Of a stretch of 64,000 nt of DNA, positions 8,482-20,400 are shown piece by piece (position 1 is the first letter of the stretch; each line of letters begins with the position of its first letter). The notes under the pieces were generated by a model. The model did not search any database, was not told the origin of the DNA, and saw nothing but the letters and a program-made list of their open reading frames with translations. The stretch lies in contig NC_007510.1 in the NCBI RefSeq assembly GCF_000012945.1, positions 992,001 through 1,056,000 on the forward strand. Reading direction: 5' to 3'. The translations under genes and the position numbers were made by a program. Source of the stretch: Burkholderia lata (GTDB lineage: Bacteria; Pseudomonadota; Gammaproteobacteria; Burkholderiales; Burkholderiaceae).

Positions 8482-9328
8482 GATGACGATCAGCCGGGCA
8501 GTGATCTATGCGGCATTGATCCTGTTCGCGCTGTATTTCCTGTTCCCGATCTACGTGATGCTGTCGACGTCGTTCAAGGATCTCGACCAGTTGCGCACCG
8601 GCAACCTGCTGACGCCGCCCACCACGTGGACCGTCGACCCGTGGGTGAAGGCCTGGAGCGGCGCGTGCACCGGCGTGCGCTGCGACGGCATGAAGCCGTT
8701 CTTCCTGAACTCGCTCGAGATGGTGATCCCGGCCGTGCTGATCTCGTCGCTGATCGGCGCGTTCAACGGCTACGTGCTCACGCACTGGCGCTTTCGCGGC
8801 GCCGACGCGCTGTTCACGATGATGCTGGTCGGCTGCTTCATCCCGTTCCAGGTGATCCTGCTGCCGATGGCGCGCCTGCAGGGGATGCTCGGCCTCGCCA
8901 ACACGATTCCGGGCCTCGTGTTCGTGCACGTCGTGTACGGCATCGCGTTCACGACGATGTTCTTCCGCAACTTCTACGTGAGCGTGCCGGCCGAGCTCGT
9001 GAAGGCCGCGCGCATCGACGGCGCGGGCTTCTTCACGATCTTCACGAAGATCCTGCTGCCGGTGTCGCTGCCGATCTTCATGGTGTGCCTGATCTGGCAG
9101 TTCACGCAGATCTGGAACGACTTCCTGTTCGGGATCGTGTTCTCCGGCGTCGATTCGATGCCGATCACGGTTGCGCTGAACAACCTCGTCAACACGTCGA
9201 CGGGCGTGAAGGAATACAACGTCGACATGGCCGGCGCGATCATCGCCGCGCTGCCGACGCTGCTCGTCTACATCGTCGCCGGCCGCTACTTCGTGCGCGG
9301 GCTGACGGCGGGCGCGGTGAAGGGGTAA
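8471..9328 (+). CDS. gtsC: Glucose-type ABC transporter permease 2
   Basis: A 285-residue inner-membrane permease (MalG/UgpE-like) with about six membrane helices. The EAA loop is visible as PAELVKAARIDGAGFFTIF, followed by a conserved ILLPVSLPIF. The start codon lies inside the preceding permease gene. It pairs with that permease to form the channel of the sugar importer. Confidence 0.92.
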   Translation: MQPKMTISRAVIYAALILFALYFLFPIYVMLSTSFKDLDQLRTGNLLTPPTTWTVDPWVKAWSGACTGVRCDGMKPFFLNSLEMVIPAVLISSLIGAFNGYVLTHWRFRGADALFTMMLVGCFIPFQVILLPMARLQGMLGLANTIPGLVFVHVVYGIAFTTMFFRNFYVSVPAELVKAARIDGAGFFTIFTKILLPVSLPIFMVCLIWQFTQIWNDFLFGIVFSGVDSMPITVALNNLVNTSTGVKEYNVDMAGAIIAALPTLLVYIVAGRYFVRGLTAGAVKG

Positions 9329-9440
9329 GCGCGGCTTCATCCGATACGACGAACCGGCCGCGCCTCGCGCGCGGCGCATCGAAACGAACCCGACGCGGCG
9401 CCGGAGTGCGCCGCGCGAGACGAGACAGAGGATTCACAGC

Positions 9441-10559
9441 ATGGCAAGCCTTTCCATCCGTGACGTGTACAAGACCTACCCGAACGGGGTGCCGGTCCTG
9501 AAGGGTGTCGACATCGAGATCGAGGACGGACAGTTCCTGATCCTGGTCGGCGGGTCGGGCTGCGGGAAGTCGACGCTGCTCAACATGATCGCCGGGCTCG
9601 AGACCGTGACGAGCGGCGAGATCTGCATCGACGGCAAGGTCGTCAACGACCTGTCGCCGAAGGATCGCGACATCGCGATGGTATTCCAGTCGTACGCGCT
9701 GTATCCGTCGATGACGGTGCGCGAGAACATCTCGTTCGGCCTGAACATCCGCAAGGTGCCGAAGAGCGAGCAGCAGCAGATCGTCGACCGCGTGTCGCAG
9801 ATGCTGCAGATCCAGCACCTGCTCGACCGCAAGCCGGGCCAGCTGTCGGGCGGCCAGCGCCAGCGCGTCGCGATGGGCCGTGCGCTCGCTCGCGATCCGT
9901 CGCTGTTCCTGTTCGACGAGCCGCTGTCGAACCTCGACGCGAAGCTGCGCATCGAGATGCGCGCGGAAATCAAGCTGCTGCACCAGCGTCTCGGCACGAC
10001 GATCGTCTACGTGACGCACGACCAGATCGAGGCGATGACGCTCGGCGACCGGATCGCTGTGATGAAGGACGGCGTGGTGCAGCAATTCGGCGCGCCGCAG
10101 GACATCTACGATTCGCCGTCGAACCTGTTCGTCGCGGGCTTCATCGGCGCGCCGCCGATGAACTTCATCAACGGCAAGCTGGTCGAGCAGGGCAGCGGGA
10201 TCGCGCTCGAGATCGACACGGGCCTCGCGCGCAGCGCGCTGAACCTGCCGTTCGACGCGGCGAAGTTGAAGGCGCACGTCGGCCGCGAGGTGATTCTCGG
10301 CCTGCGTCCGGAGCGCATCACCGACGCGCGCAACGCGCACAACGGCGAGGCGTCGAACCTGCAGCCGATCGACGTGCGCGTCGACGTGACCGAGCCGACC
10401 GGGCCGGATACGCACGTGTTCGCGCAGGTGAACGGCAAGCGGATCGTGAGCCGTGTGCATCCGGCCGCGAACCCGCAGCCGGGGCAGACCCAGTCGCTGC
10501 TGTTCGACGTGTCGAAGGCGGTGCTGTTCGATCCGGCGTCGGAAGAGCGGATCGCGTGA
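9441..10559 (+). CDS. gtsD: Glucose-type ABC transporter ATP-binding protein
   Basis: A 372-residue cytoplasmic ATPase of the MalK/UgpC class that powers the importer. Walker A GGSGCGKST is at residues 37-45, the Q-loop at VFQSYALYPS (81-90), the signature LSGGQRQRV at 135-143 and Walker B LFLFDEP at 155-161. The C-terminal ~130 residues form the regulatory OB (TOBE) domain typical of this class. It follows permease 2 after 112 nt and ends the operon at a strong terminator. Such ATPases are sometimes shared between several sugar importers. Confidence 0.93.
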   Translation: MASLSIRDVYKTYPNGVPVLKGVDIEIEDGQFLILVGGSGCGKSTLLNMIAGLETVTSGEICIDGKVVNDLSPKDRDIAMVFQSYALYPSMTVRENISFGLNIRKVPKSEQQQIVDRVSQMLQIQHLLDRKPGQLSGGQRQRVAMGRALARDPSLFLFDEPLSNLDAKLRIEMRAEIKLLHQRLGTTIVYVTHDQIEAMTLGDRIAVMKDGVVQQFGAPQDIYDSPSNLFVAGFIGAPPMNFINGKLVEQGSGIALEIDTGLARSALNLPFDAAKLKAHVGREVILGLRPERITDARNAHNGEASNLQPIDVRVDVTEPTGPDTHVFAQVNGKRIVSRVHPAANPQPGQTQSLLFDVSKAVLFDPASEERIA

Positions 10560-10583
10560 TGTCGCGCGGGCGCTGAACGAAGC

Positions 10584-10619
10584 AAAAAGGGGCCGTCTTC
10601 GGACGGCCCCTTTGTTTTT
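10584..10619. terminator. Bidirectional rho-independent terminator
   Basis: GGGGCCGTC-TTCG-GACGGCCCC has an ultrastable TTCG loop, an A-run before and T-rich sequence after. It separates the sugar-transport operon (plus) from the smr-TRIC pair (minus). Confidence 0.88.
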
Positions 10620-10646
10620 GCGCTCCGACTGTCGCTGCTTTGGCAG

Positions 10647-11270
10647 TCAGTGCGGCAGCCGCACGTCGAACTTGAACGTCGCGAGCCGCGCGACGAGGAT
10701 GAAGCCGGTCGCGAGCAGCACGCTGTACACCGAGTCGAACTGCAGCCACACGAGCAGCAGGTAGAACCAGCAGCCGACGAACGCGCAGGTCGCGTAAGGC
10801 CGCGAATCGCGCAGGATCAGCGGGATATCGTTGCACAGCACGTCGCGGATGATCCCGCCGACCACGCCCGTGATCACGCCCATCATCACCGCGATGAAGC
10901 GCGGCATCTCGGCATCGAGCGCGATCGCCGTGCCCGAGATGCTGAAGATCCCCAGCCCGATCGCATCGGCGACGAGCAGCAACCGCTCGGCCGACAGTCG
11001 CGACAGCATTCGCAGCACGAACGGCGCGAACAGCGCGAGCACGAAGATCGCGATCACGTAGTCGTCGTGCACGACCCAGTAGAACGGCCGGCGTTCGAGC
11101 AGGATGTCGCGCAGCGTGCCGCCGCCGAACGCGGTGGCGAGCGCGACGACGAACGTGCCGACCGAGTCGAGGCGGTTCTTGCGCGCCTCGATGAAGCCCG
11201 AGATCGCAAAGGCCAGCGTGGCGATCGCCTCCAGTATCGCGATCGCGAGCGTCAGCCTAGGATGCGGCAC
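10647..11270 (-). CDS. TRIC/UPF0126 family membrane protein
   Basis: A 207-residue inner-membrane protein with about seven helices made of two tandem repeats. Each repeat carries the family motif, GGGTLRDIL in the first and GGIIRDVL in the second. The UPF0126 family belongs to the prokaryotic trimeric intracellular cation channels. Some members have been linked to glycine or K+ movement, but the substrate here cannot be read. The start overlaps the end of the Smr-domain gene by 14 nt, so the two are co-transcribed. Confidence 0.85.
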   Translation of the reverse strand: MPHPRLTLAIAILEAIATLAFAISGFIEARKNRLDSVGTFVVALATAFGGGTLRDILLERRPFYWVVHDDYVIAIFVLALFAPFVLRMLSRLSAERLLLVADAIGLGIFSISGTAIALDAEMPRFIAVMMGVITGVVGGIIRDVLCNDIPLILRDSRPYATCAFVGCWFYLLLVWLQFDSVYSVLLATGFILVARLATFKFDVRLPH

Positions 11271-12036
11271 GCGGCCCCCGGTCGCCGGGCGCCGCGAACG
11301 GTTGCAGCAGCACCAGAACCGCGCCCGCGCCGCCGTCGTTGCCGCGTGCCTCGCAGAACGCGATAACTTCTTCCTTCTGCACGAGCCACGCGCGGACCTT
11401 GCCTTTCAGCACCGGTTCCTTGCCGATCGAGCCGAGCCCCTTGCCGTGGATCACGCGCAGGCAGCGCAGCCCTTTCTTGCCGGCTTCGCGGATGAATTCT
11501 GCGAGCGCGTCGCGCGCTTCGTCGCGCCGCATCCCGTGCAGGTCGATCTGCGCCTGCACGATCCACGCGCCGCTGCGCAGCTTGCGCACGACGTCGCGGC
11601 TGACGCCGGGGCGGTGGTAGTACAGCGAGTCGTCGCTGTCGAGCAGCGTTTCAGGATCGAATTCGTCGGACAGCGTCGCGTTCAGCACGGCTTCCTCGTC
11701 GCGCTGCGTCTGCTTCGGCACCGGGTCGGGCGGCGTGCGGCCGGCCGCTGCGCGCGGTGGCGCCTTGAGCGGCTGGATGGTGCCGACCTCGTTGCGGAAC
11801 ACGTTCGCGTCGGCTTCCGCCTTGCGCTCGGCCTTGGCCGTTTCGATGCGCTCGCGGTCGCGGCGATCGGCTTCGCCTTGCAGCGACTTGCGCAGCGCGC
11901 CGAGGCCCGCGAGCCCCTGGCCGCGCAACGCGGCGGGATCGGGCGCGGGCGCCGGCGCGACGGGCGCGGGGTTTGCGGGACGGGCGGCGATCTGCCGCTT
12001 CGCGGGATCGCTCGGATGGGGCTGGTTCTTCGCCAT
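11257..12036 (-). CDS. Smr domain-containing protein (putative endonuclease)
   Basis: A 259-residue protein with a C-terminal Smr (small MutS-related) domain at about residues 165-250. Its hallmarks are the IDLHGMRRDEA motif and the VIHGKGLGS segment. The N-terminal ~110 residues are proline/alanine-rich, then charged and probably coiled (about 45-80). Smr domains nick DNA or cleave RNA; E. coli SmrB cuts mRNA at collided ribosomes, and the proteobacterial size and DLHG motif are compatible with that. I chose the ATG at 12036 because the longer frame runs into trxB. It overlaps the TRIC gene by 14 nt. Confidence 0.82.
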   Translation of the reverse strand: MAKNQPHPSDPAKRQIAARPANPAPVAPAPAPDPAALRGQGLAGLGALRKSLQGEADRRDRERIETAKAERKAEADANVFRNEVGTIQPLKAPPRAAAGRTPPDPVPKQTQRDEEAVLNATLSDEFDPETLLDSDDSLYYHRPGVSRDVVRKLRSGAWIVQAQIDLHGMRRDEARDALAEFIREAGKKGLRCLRVIHGKGLGSIGKEPVLKGKVRAWLVQKEEVIAFCEARGNDGGAGAVLVLLQPFAAPGDRGPRAAS

Positions 12037-12074
12037 GATTCGGTACGCAGGGCAGGCGCGTTCGGGCGCGCGGG

Positions 12075-12107
12075 CAAAAAAAAGCCGCTGCACGGCGGCA
12101 GCGGCTT
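12075..12107 (-). terminator. Rho-independent terminator of trxB
   Basis: AAGCCGCTGC and GCAGCGGCTT form a 10-bp stem. On the minus strand it is followed by seven or more T residues. It lies about 65 nt after the trxB stop codon. Confidence 0.85.
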
Positions 12108-12173
12108 GTCCGGCCAGACCCGCATCGCGGCAGCGGACGCCATTGTAGCGCCCGGCGCGACAGGTCTCGCGGC

Positions 12174-13223
<1,050 letters not shown>

Positions 13224-13233
13224 TCAGACGCGC

Positions 13234-13264
13234 ATTATAAAGGCCCCGTTGCTGCGTTGCCGAA
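13234..13264 (-). promoter_or_regulatory. trxB: Candidate trxB promoter
   Basis: A consensus TATAAT on the minus strand (13239-13234) is preceded 19 nt upstream by TTCGGC, a poor -35. The -10 is convincing; the -35 is not. Confidence 0.4.
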
Positions 13265-13496
13265 CGAGAGTTTCAATCGTGGCGATAGTGTCGGGCAGTG
13301 CAACGGCCGCGCACGCGGGGTGGGCGGGGCGCGCGGCGGCGCGTTGCCGCACGGGCGCGGCGCGGCCTGGCACCGGCTCGGGGGGCGCCGCGACAGTGCC
13401 CGACGGGGCCGGCCGGGCCAGGGCGAACGGGCCGCTGCGGCGCGCGTCCGGCGAGCCGGCCGTACCCCGGCCCTGTTATGTAACCGTCATTTACAC

Positions 13497-13523
13497 TTGG
13501 CGGCCCGGTGCAGCGTTTACAAT
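13497..13523 (+). promoter_or_regulatory. ftsK: Candidate ftsK promoter
   Basis: TTGGCG (13497-13502) and TACAAT (13518-13523) are separated by 15 nt, shorter than ideal. The predicted leader to ftsK is about 45 nt. Confidence 0.35.
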
Positions 13524-13576
13524 AAGCGGGATCGAACGACAGGCGGGCGCATGGCCCGTCCTCTTTATACGGATTC

Positions 13577-15886
13577 ATGGCAAAAGCTCCTTATTCCGCC
13601 CAGGCACAGGCGTTGCCGCACCGGATGTCGAAGCTCCTCACGGAGATCCGCTGGATTCTCCAGGTCGCGCTCTGCGCATTTCTGGTGATGGCCCTGCTGA
13701 GCTACAGCCGGCGCGATCCGAGCTGGACGCACGCCGCCCAGGTGGACCACATCACGAACTGGGCCGGCCGCGTCGGCGCCTGGACGGCCGACATCATCCT
13801 GCTGCTGTTCGGCCTGTCGGCCTACTGGTTGATCGTGCCGCTCGCGCGGCGCATCGCCGTCAACTATCGCCGCATCACGCGCCATGAGGCGGTCCCGGAC
13901 GAACCCGAGCGGCCGATTGGCTGGCTCACCGAAATCCTCGCGTTCGTGCTCGTCGTGCTGGCATGCGACGGCATCGAGGCGCTGCGCATGTGGTCGCTGA
14001 AGGTGCAGTTGCCGCGTGCGCCGGGCGGCGTCGTCGGCGAGGCCGTCGCGGGCGCGATGTCGCACGCGTTCGGTTTCACGGGCGGCACGCTGCTGCTGCT
14101 GATCGCACTGGCGATCGGCCTGTCGCTGTATTTCCGCTTCTCGTGGCTGTCGGTCGCCGAGCGTGTCGGCGGTGCGATCCTGTCCGCCGTCAACGTCGCG
14201 AAGCTGCGCCGCGAGGCCGAGCGCGACCGCAAGCTCGGCGAGGCCGCGGCCGTGCGCCGCGAAGGCAAGGTCGAAGAAGAGCGCGTGCGCATCGAGGATC
14301 ACGAGCCCGTGACGATCGTGCCGCCGGTCGTCACGCCTGCCAAGTCCGAGCGCGTCGAGCGCGAGCGCCAGGTGCCGCTCTTCACCGACCTGCCGGGCGA
14401 TTCGACGCTGCCGGCGGTATCGCTGCTCGACCCGGAGCCGAAGGCGCAGGAGGCGATTTCCGCCGACACGCTCGAATTCACGTCGCGCCTGATCGAGAAG
14501 AAGCTGAAGGACTTCGGCGTCGAGGCGAGTGTCGTCGCCGCGTATCCGGGCCCGGTCGTCACGCGCTACGAGATCGAGCCGGCCACCGGCGTGAAGGGCA
14601 GCCAGATCGTCAACCTCGCGAAGGATCTCGCGCGCTCGCTGTCGCTCGTGTCGATCCGCGTCGTCGAGACGATTCCCGGCAAGAACTACATGGCGCTCGA
14701 GCTGCCGAACCAGCGCCGCCAGACGGTCCACCTGTCCGAGATCATCGGTTCCGAGGTGTACGCGGCCGCCTCGTCGGCGCTGACGCTGAGCCTCGGCAAG
14801 GACATCGGCGGCAAGCCGGTGTGCGCGGATCTCGCGAAGATGCCGCACCTGCTGGTGGCCGGCACGACCGGTTCGGGCAAGTCGGTCGGGATCAACGCGA
14901 TGATCCTGTCGCTGCTGTATAAAGCGACCGCCGAGCAGGTACGCCTGATCCTGATCGATCCGAAGATGCTCGAAATGAGCGTCTACGAAGGCATTCCGCA
15001 CCTGCTGTGCCCGGTCGTCACCGACATGCGCCAGGCCGGCAACGCGCTGAACTGGACGGTCGCGGAGATGGAGCGCCGCTACAAGCTGATGAGCAAGCTC
15101 GGCGTGCGCAATCTCGCGGGCTACAACAACAAGATCGACGAGGCCGCGAAGCGCGAGGAGAAGCTGCCGAATCCGTTCAGCCTGACGCCGGAAGATCCTG
15201 AGCCGCTCGGCCGCCTGCCGAACATCGTCGTCGTGATCGACGAGCTGGCCGACCTGATGATGGTCGTCGGCAAGAAGGTCGAGGAACTGATTGCACGGAT
15301 CGCGCAGAAGGCGCGCGCGGCCGGCATCCACCTGATCCTCGCGACGCAGCGTCCGTCGGTCGACGTGATCACCGGCCTCATCAAGGCCAACGTGCCGACG
15401 CGGATCGCGTTCCAGGTGTCGTCGAAGATCGACTCGCGCACGATTCTCGACCAGATGGGCGCCGAATCGCTGCTCGGGATGGGCGACATGCTGTATCTGG
15501 CGCCGGGCACCGGGCTGCCGGTGCGCGTGCACGGCGCGTTCGTCGCGGATGACGAAGTGCACCGCGTCGTCGAGAAGCTCAAGGAGCAGGGCGAGCCGAA
15601 CTACATCGAGGGCCTGCTCGAAGGCGGCACCGCCGACGGCGACGAGGGCTCGGCCGGTGCGGGAACCGGCGAAGGCGGCGACGAGTCTGATCCGCTGTAC
15701 GACCAGGCGGTCGAGATCGTCATCAAGAACCGCCGCGCGTCGATCTCGCTCGTGCAGCGCCACCTGCGGATCGGCTATAACCGCGCGGCGCGGCTGCTCG
15801 AGCAGATGGAGCAGTCGGGGCTCGTGTCGGCGATGTCGTCGAGCGGCAACCGCGAAATTCTTGTGCCGGCGCGCGACGCGGAATGA
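13577..15886 (+). CDS. ftsK: DNA translocase FtsK
   Basis: A 769-residue membrane-anchored motor that clears and aligns the chromosome termini at the division septum and activates XerCD recombination. Four membrane segments occupy about residues 20-190. A charged linker follows, then the FtsK motor with Walker A GTTGSGKS at about 431-438 and Walker [13 protein letters not shown] near 550. A C-terminal winged-helix gamma domain (about 700-769, with [18 protein letters not shown]) binds KOPS DNA. The linker is short compared with E. coli FtsK. lolA follows 46 nt downstream. Confidence 0.96.
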   Translation: MAKAPYSAQAQALPHRMSKLLTEIRWILQVALCAFLVMALLSYSRRDPSWTHAAQVDHITNWAGRVGAWTADIILLLFGLSAYWLIVPLARRIAVNYRRITRHEAVPDEPERPIGWLTEILAFVLVVLACDGIEALRMWSLKVQLPRAPGGVVGEAVAGAMSHAFGFTGGTLLLLIALAIGLSLYFRFSWLSVAERVGGAILSAVNVAKLRREAERDRKLGEAAAVRREGKVEEERVRIEDHEPVTIVPPVVTPAKSERVERERQVPLFTDLPGDSTLPAVSLLDPEPKAQEAISADTLEFTSRLIEKKLKDFGVEASVVAAYPGPVVTRYEIEPATGVKGSQIVNLAKDLARSLSLVSIRVVETIPGKNYMALELPNQRRQTVHLSEIIGSEVYAAASSALTLSLGKDIGGKPVCADLAKMPHLLVAGTTGSGKSVGINAMILSLLYKATAEQVRLILIDPKMLEMSVYEGIPHLLCPVVTDMRQAGNALNWTVAEMERRYKLMSKLGVRNLAGYNNKIDEAAKREEKLPNPFSLTPEDPEPLGRLPNIVVVIDELADLMMVVGKKVEELIARIAQKARAAGIHLILATQRPSVDVITGLIKANVPTRIAFQVSSKIDSRTILDQMGAESLLGMGDMLYLAPGTGLPVRVHGAFVADDEVHRVVEKLKEQGEPNYIEGLLEGGTADGDEGSAGAGTGEGGDESDPLYDQAVEIVIKNRRASISLVQRHLRIGYNRAARLLEQMEQSGLVSAMSSSGNREILVPARDAE

Positions 15887-15932
15887 GTCCGCGGCGTTCG
15901 CAGCGCCGGCCACCCAGGGAGAAAACCGCAAT

Positions 15933-16622
15933 ATGCAGCAACATTCGTTCGCAATGTCCCTTCGTTCGACGCGGCGCTGGCTCGGCGCGGCGCTCGCCGG
16001 CGCATCGCTGATGCTCGCGGCGACGCACGCGTTCGCGGGCGGCACCGAGCAACTTAAGGCGTTCGTGTCGCAGGTGCGTTCGGCGAAGGGCGACTTCACG
16101 CAACAGATCGTCAAGGCGCCGGCGAAGGGCGCAAGCGCCGTGCAGGCCGTGCCGAAGCCCACCGACAACTCGAGCGGCACGTTCGTGTTCGCGCGCCCGG
16201 GCAAGTTCATCTGGACGTACCAGAAGCCTTATCAGCAGGTGCTGCAGGCCGACGGCGAGAAGCTTTACGTATACGACCGCGACCTGAACCAGGTCACCGA
16301 GCGCAAGCTGAACGGCGCGCTGGGCGCGAGCCCGGCCGCGATCCTGTTCGGCAGCAACGATCTCGACAAGAACTACACGCTGCGCGATGCCGGCGAGAAG
16401 GGCGGCATCGAGTGGCTCGAGATGCTGCCGAAGGCGCAGGACACGCAGTTCCAGCGGATTGGCATCGGCTTCAAGAACGGCACGCTCGCCGCGATGGAGC
16501 TGCATGACGTGTTCGGCAACGTCACGCTGCTGACGTTTACGAACATCCAGACGAATCCGCCGCTGAAGGGCGATACGTTCAAGTTCGTCGTGCCGAAGGG
16601 CGCCGACGTGATTACCGGCTGA
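15933..16622 (+). CDS. lolA: Outer-membrane lipoprotein carrier protein LolA
   Basis: A 229-residue periplasmic chaperone that shuttles lipoproteins from LolCDE to LolB. A signal peptide covers about residues 1-33 (cleavage near THAFA-GG). The mature protein begins with the family pattern [17 protein letters not shown] and has [14 protein letters not shown] and the C-terminal [12 protein letters not shown]. The ATG at 15933 follows AGGGAGAA. It forms the conserved ftsK-lolA-rarA order, and a hairpin follows the gene. Confidence 0.94.
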   Translation: MQQHSFAMSLRSTRRWLGAALAGASLMLAATHAFAGGTEQLKAFVSQVRSAKGDFTQQIVKAPAKGASAVQAVPKPTDNSSGTFVFARPGKFIWTYQKPYQQVLQADGEKLYVYDRDLNQVTERKLNGALGASPAAILFGSNDLDKNYTLRDAGEKGGIEWLEMLPKAQDTQFQRIGIGFKNGTLAAMELHDVFGNVTLLTFTNIQTNPPLKGDTFKFVVPKGADVITG

Positions 16623-16648
16623 CCGGCGCCGCGCGCTGCTCTTCCGCA

Positions 16649-16684
16649 ACGGGCCTGCCGGCGACGGCAGGCCCGTGTTGTTTC
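16649..16684 (+). terminator. Probable terminator of lolA
   Basis: ACGGGCCTGCCG and CGGCAGGCCCGT form a perfect 12-bp stem, followed by a modest T-rich GTTGTTTC. It may be only partly efficient. Confidence 0.65.
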
Positions 16685-16785
16685 TGGGCACCGGGCGCAG
16701 GCACGGCGGTGCTTTCGCGCCGCTGTCATAATGTCGGGTCCGGCGGCCGGTTCGGCCGCCATTGTTTGATGTGGAGCGAGGGTTC

Positions 16786-18096
16786 ATGTCCGACCTGTTT
16801 CAAGTCGAGCCGCGCCGCCCGCTCGCCGAGGCGCTGCGGCCGAAGACGCTCGCCGAGGTGATCGGCCAGACGCATTTGCTGGGCGAAGGCAAGCCGCTGC
16901 GGCTCGCGTTCGAATCGGGCAAGCCGCATTCGATGATCCTGTGGGGGCCGCCCGGCGTCGGCAAGACGACGCTCGCCCGGCTCACCGCGCTCGCGTTCGA
17001 CTGCGAGTTCATTGCGCTGTCCGCGGTGCTCGGCGGCGTGAAGGACATTCGCGAGTCGATGGAGCAGGCAAAGGACACGCTGAACCGCACCGGCCGCCAC
17101 ACGATCCTGTTCGTCGACGAAATCCACCGCTTCAACAAGGGGCAGCAGGACGCGTTGCTGCCGTTCGTCGAGTCGGGGCTCGTGACCTTCATCGGCGCGA
17201 CGACCGAGAACCCGAGCTTCGAGGTCAACTCGGCCTTGCTGTCACGTGCGCAGGTGTACGTGCTGAAGTCGCTGGACGATGACGAGATGCGCCAGTTGCT
17301 GAAGCGCGCACAGGAAATCGCGCTCGACGGCCTGTCGTTCGACGAAAAGGCGATCGATACGCTGGTCGGCTATGCGGACGGCGACGCGCGGCGCTTCCTG
17401 AACCTGCTCGAGCAGGCGCAGACGGCAGCCACGTCGGCCGGCACCGCGACGATCGATGCCGAATTCGTCAGCAGCGCGATGACGCTGAACGCCCGGCGCT
17501 TCGACAAGGGCGGCGACAACTTCTACGACCAGATCTCGGCGCTGCACAAGTCGGTGCGCGGGTCGAGCCCGGACGGCGCGCTGTACTGGTTCTGCCGGAT
17601 GATCGACGGCGGCGCGGATCCGAAGTATCTCGCGCGGCGGATCGTGCGGATGGCGTGGGAAGACATCGGCCTGGCCGATCCGCGCGCGCTGCAGATGGCG
17701 AACGACGCGGCCGAAACCTACGAGCGGCTCGGCTCGCCGGAAGGCGAGCTCGCACTCGGGCAAGCGGTCATCTATCTCGCATGCGCGGCGAAGAGCAACG
17801 CGGGCTACAACGCGTTCAACCAGGCGATGGCGTTCGTGAAGCAGGACAAGTCGCGCGAGGTGCCCGTGCATCTGCGCAACGCGCCGACCAAGCTGATGAA
17901 GGAACTCGGCTACGGTCACGCTTACCGTTACGCGCACGACGAGCCGAACGCGTATGCGGCCGGCGAGACGTACCTGCCGGACGGGATGCGCGAGCCGCGT
18001 TGGTACAAGCCGGTGCCGCGCGGGCTCGAATCGAAGATCGCCGACAAGCTCGCGTGGCTGCGCGACCTCGATCGCGAGGCCGGCAAGAAGGACTGA
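16786..18096 (+). CDS. rarA: Replication-associated recombination protein A (AAA+ ATPase)
   Basis: A 436-residue cytoplasmic AAA+ ATPase of the RarA/MgsA/WRNIP1 family that acts at stalled replication forks. Walker A GPPGVGKTT is at residues 54-62 and Walker B ILFVDEIHRFNK at about 105-116, with sensor-1 FIGATTENPSF. The C-terminal half is the MgsA tetramerisation region (AWEDIGLADPRAL, LPDGM). A TTG at 16762 is in frame, but the ATG at 16786 gives the conserved N-terminus. It is downstream of lolA. Confidence 0.94.
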   Translation: MSDLFQVEPRRPLAEALRPKTLAEVIGQTHLLGEGKPLRLAFESGKPHSMILWGPPGVGKTTLARLTALAFDCEFIALSAVLGGVKDIRESMEQAKDTLNRTGRHTILFVDEIHRFNKGQQDALLPFVESGLVTFIGATTENPSFEVNSALLSRAQVYVLKSLDDDEMRQLLKRAQEIALDGLSFDEKAIDTLVGYADGDARRFLNLLEQAQTAATSAGTATIDAEFVSSAMTLNARRFDKGGDNFYDQISALHKSVRGSSPDGALYWFCRMIDGGADPKYLARRIVRMAWEDIGLADPRALQMANDAAETYERLGSPEGELALGQAVIYLACAAKSNAGYNAFNQAMAFVKQDKSREVPVHLRNAPTKLMKELGYGHAYRYAHDEPNAYAAGETYLPDGMREPRWYKPVPRGLESKIADKLAWLRDLDREAGKKD

Positions 18097-18141
18097 CGGG
18101 AAGGCGCGCGGTGCAGCCCGGCCGGCGCCGTCGCGAACGCG

Positions 18142-18408
18142 TCAGCGCTTGCGGGCCGGCTGCTTCTTCCAGTAGCCGAACGGCTCCTGATGGCACTCGA
18201 TGTCGAGTTCGGTGACGCGTGCGTGCAAGCTCTGCTGCGCATCGGCGATCGCGAGGTTGTAGATCGCGGGCGCGATTTCCTCGACGAAGAAGTGCAGCAG
18301 CGCGCCGGCCTGGATGTTGCCGATCGGCTCGTCCATGTTCTCTGTGAAATAGCGTTGCAGCGACGCGATCGCGCGGTCGCGTACGTCCTTGTCCAGTTCG
18401 ATGGCCAT
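18142..18408 (-). CDS. DUF2164 family protein
   Basis: An 88-residue cytoplasmic protein of unknown function. Its hallmarks are the acidic-basic N-terminus MAIELDKDVRDRAIASLQRY, a central FFVEEIAPAIYNLAI and a basic tail ending KKQPARKR. These match the DUF2164 pattern, and the length is typical. The reading frame extends upstream, but the ATG at 18408 begins the conserved part. It lies alone on the minus strand between rarA and serS. Confidence 0.75.
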   Translation of the reverse strand: MAIELDKDVRDRAIASLQRYFTENMDEPIGNIQAGALLHFFVEEIAPAIYNLAIADAQQSLHARVTELDIECHQEPFGYWKKQPARKR

Positions 18409-18512
18409 CGGGTTCCTCAGGTAGCTGTGACGGGTGGCGGGTGCCTCGTGCGATGCGCTGCTGCGGGCGCGCACGGGCGTTTCGCGATCCGCGGCGCGGC
18501 GCTGCCGCGTAA

Positions 18513-19973
<1,461 letters not shown>

Positions 19974-20026
19974 GCGCGCGTTCCGGCAAACTCTCGAATG
20001 CCCCGCAAAAAATTTGCAAAAAGGGC

Positions 20027-20056
20027 TTGTGAGAGGCGAAGAGATCGTTCTATAAT
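20027..20056 (+). promoter_or_regulatory. Promoter of tRNA-Ser(CGA)
   Basis: TTGTGA (20027-20032) and a perfect TATAAT (20051-20056) are separated by 18 nt, about 50 nt before the mature tRNA. The tRNA gene therefore has its own promoter independent of serS. Confidence 0.6.
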
Positions 20057-20108
20057 CTTTTCTTTCGCGGAAACGACCAACCGCGAAATGCAGTAAAGCA
20101 GCAAGGAA

Positions 20109-20199
<91 letters not shown>

Positions 20200-20209
20200 A
20201 AATACGAAG

Positions 20210-20240
20210 CCCCGTGATCCGGAAGGATCACGGGGTTTTT
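20210..20240 (+). terminator. Rho-independent terminator of tRNA-Ser(CGA)
   Basis: CCCCGTGATCC-GGAA-GGATCACGGGG is an 11-bp stem followed by TTTTT. Confidence 0.9.
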
Positions 20241-20400
20241 CGTTTTGGGTTCGCGGAATGCGTGTCGTGTCGCACGCCGTTGTCGTGGCAACCGCTCGAC
20301 CATCGACACATCGGATCGTGCTGATACGATGCGACCCACAGCGTGCATGATCGTGCCGCGTCCCCATGCCGCCGTGCTGAATGGCAAACATCGCGATCCC

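Noticed and set aside
13565..16210. 881-codon minus-strand frame opposite ftsK and lolA
   Set aside because: Antisense shadow; His/Arg/Asp-rich with no conserved blocks.
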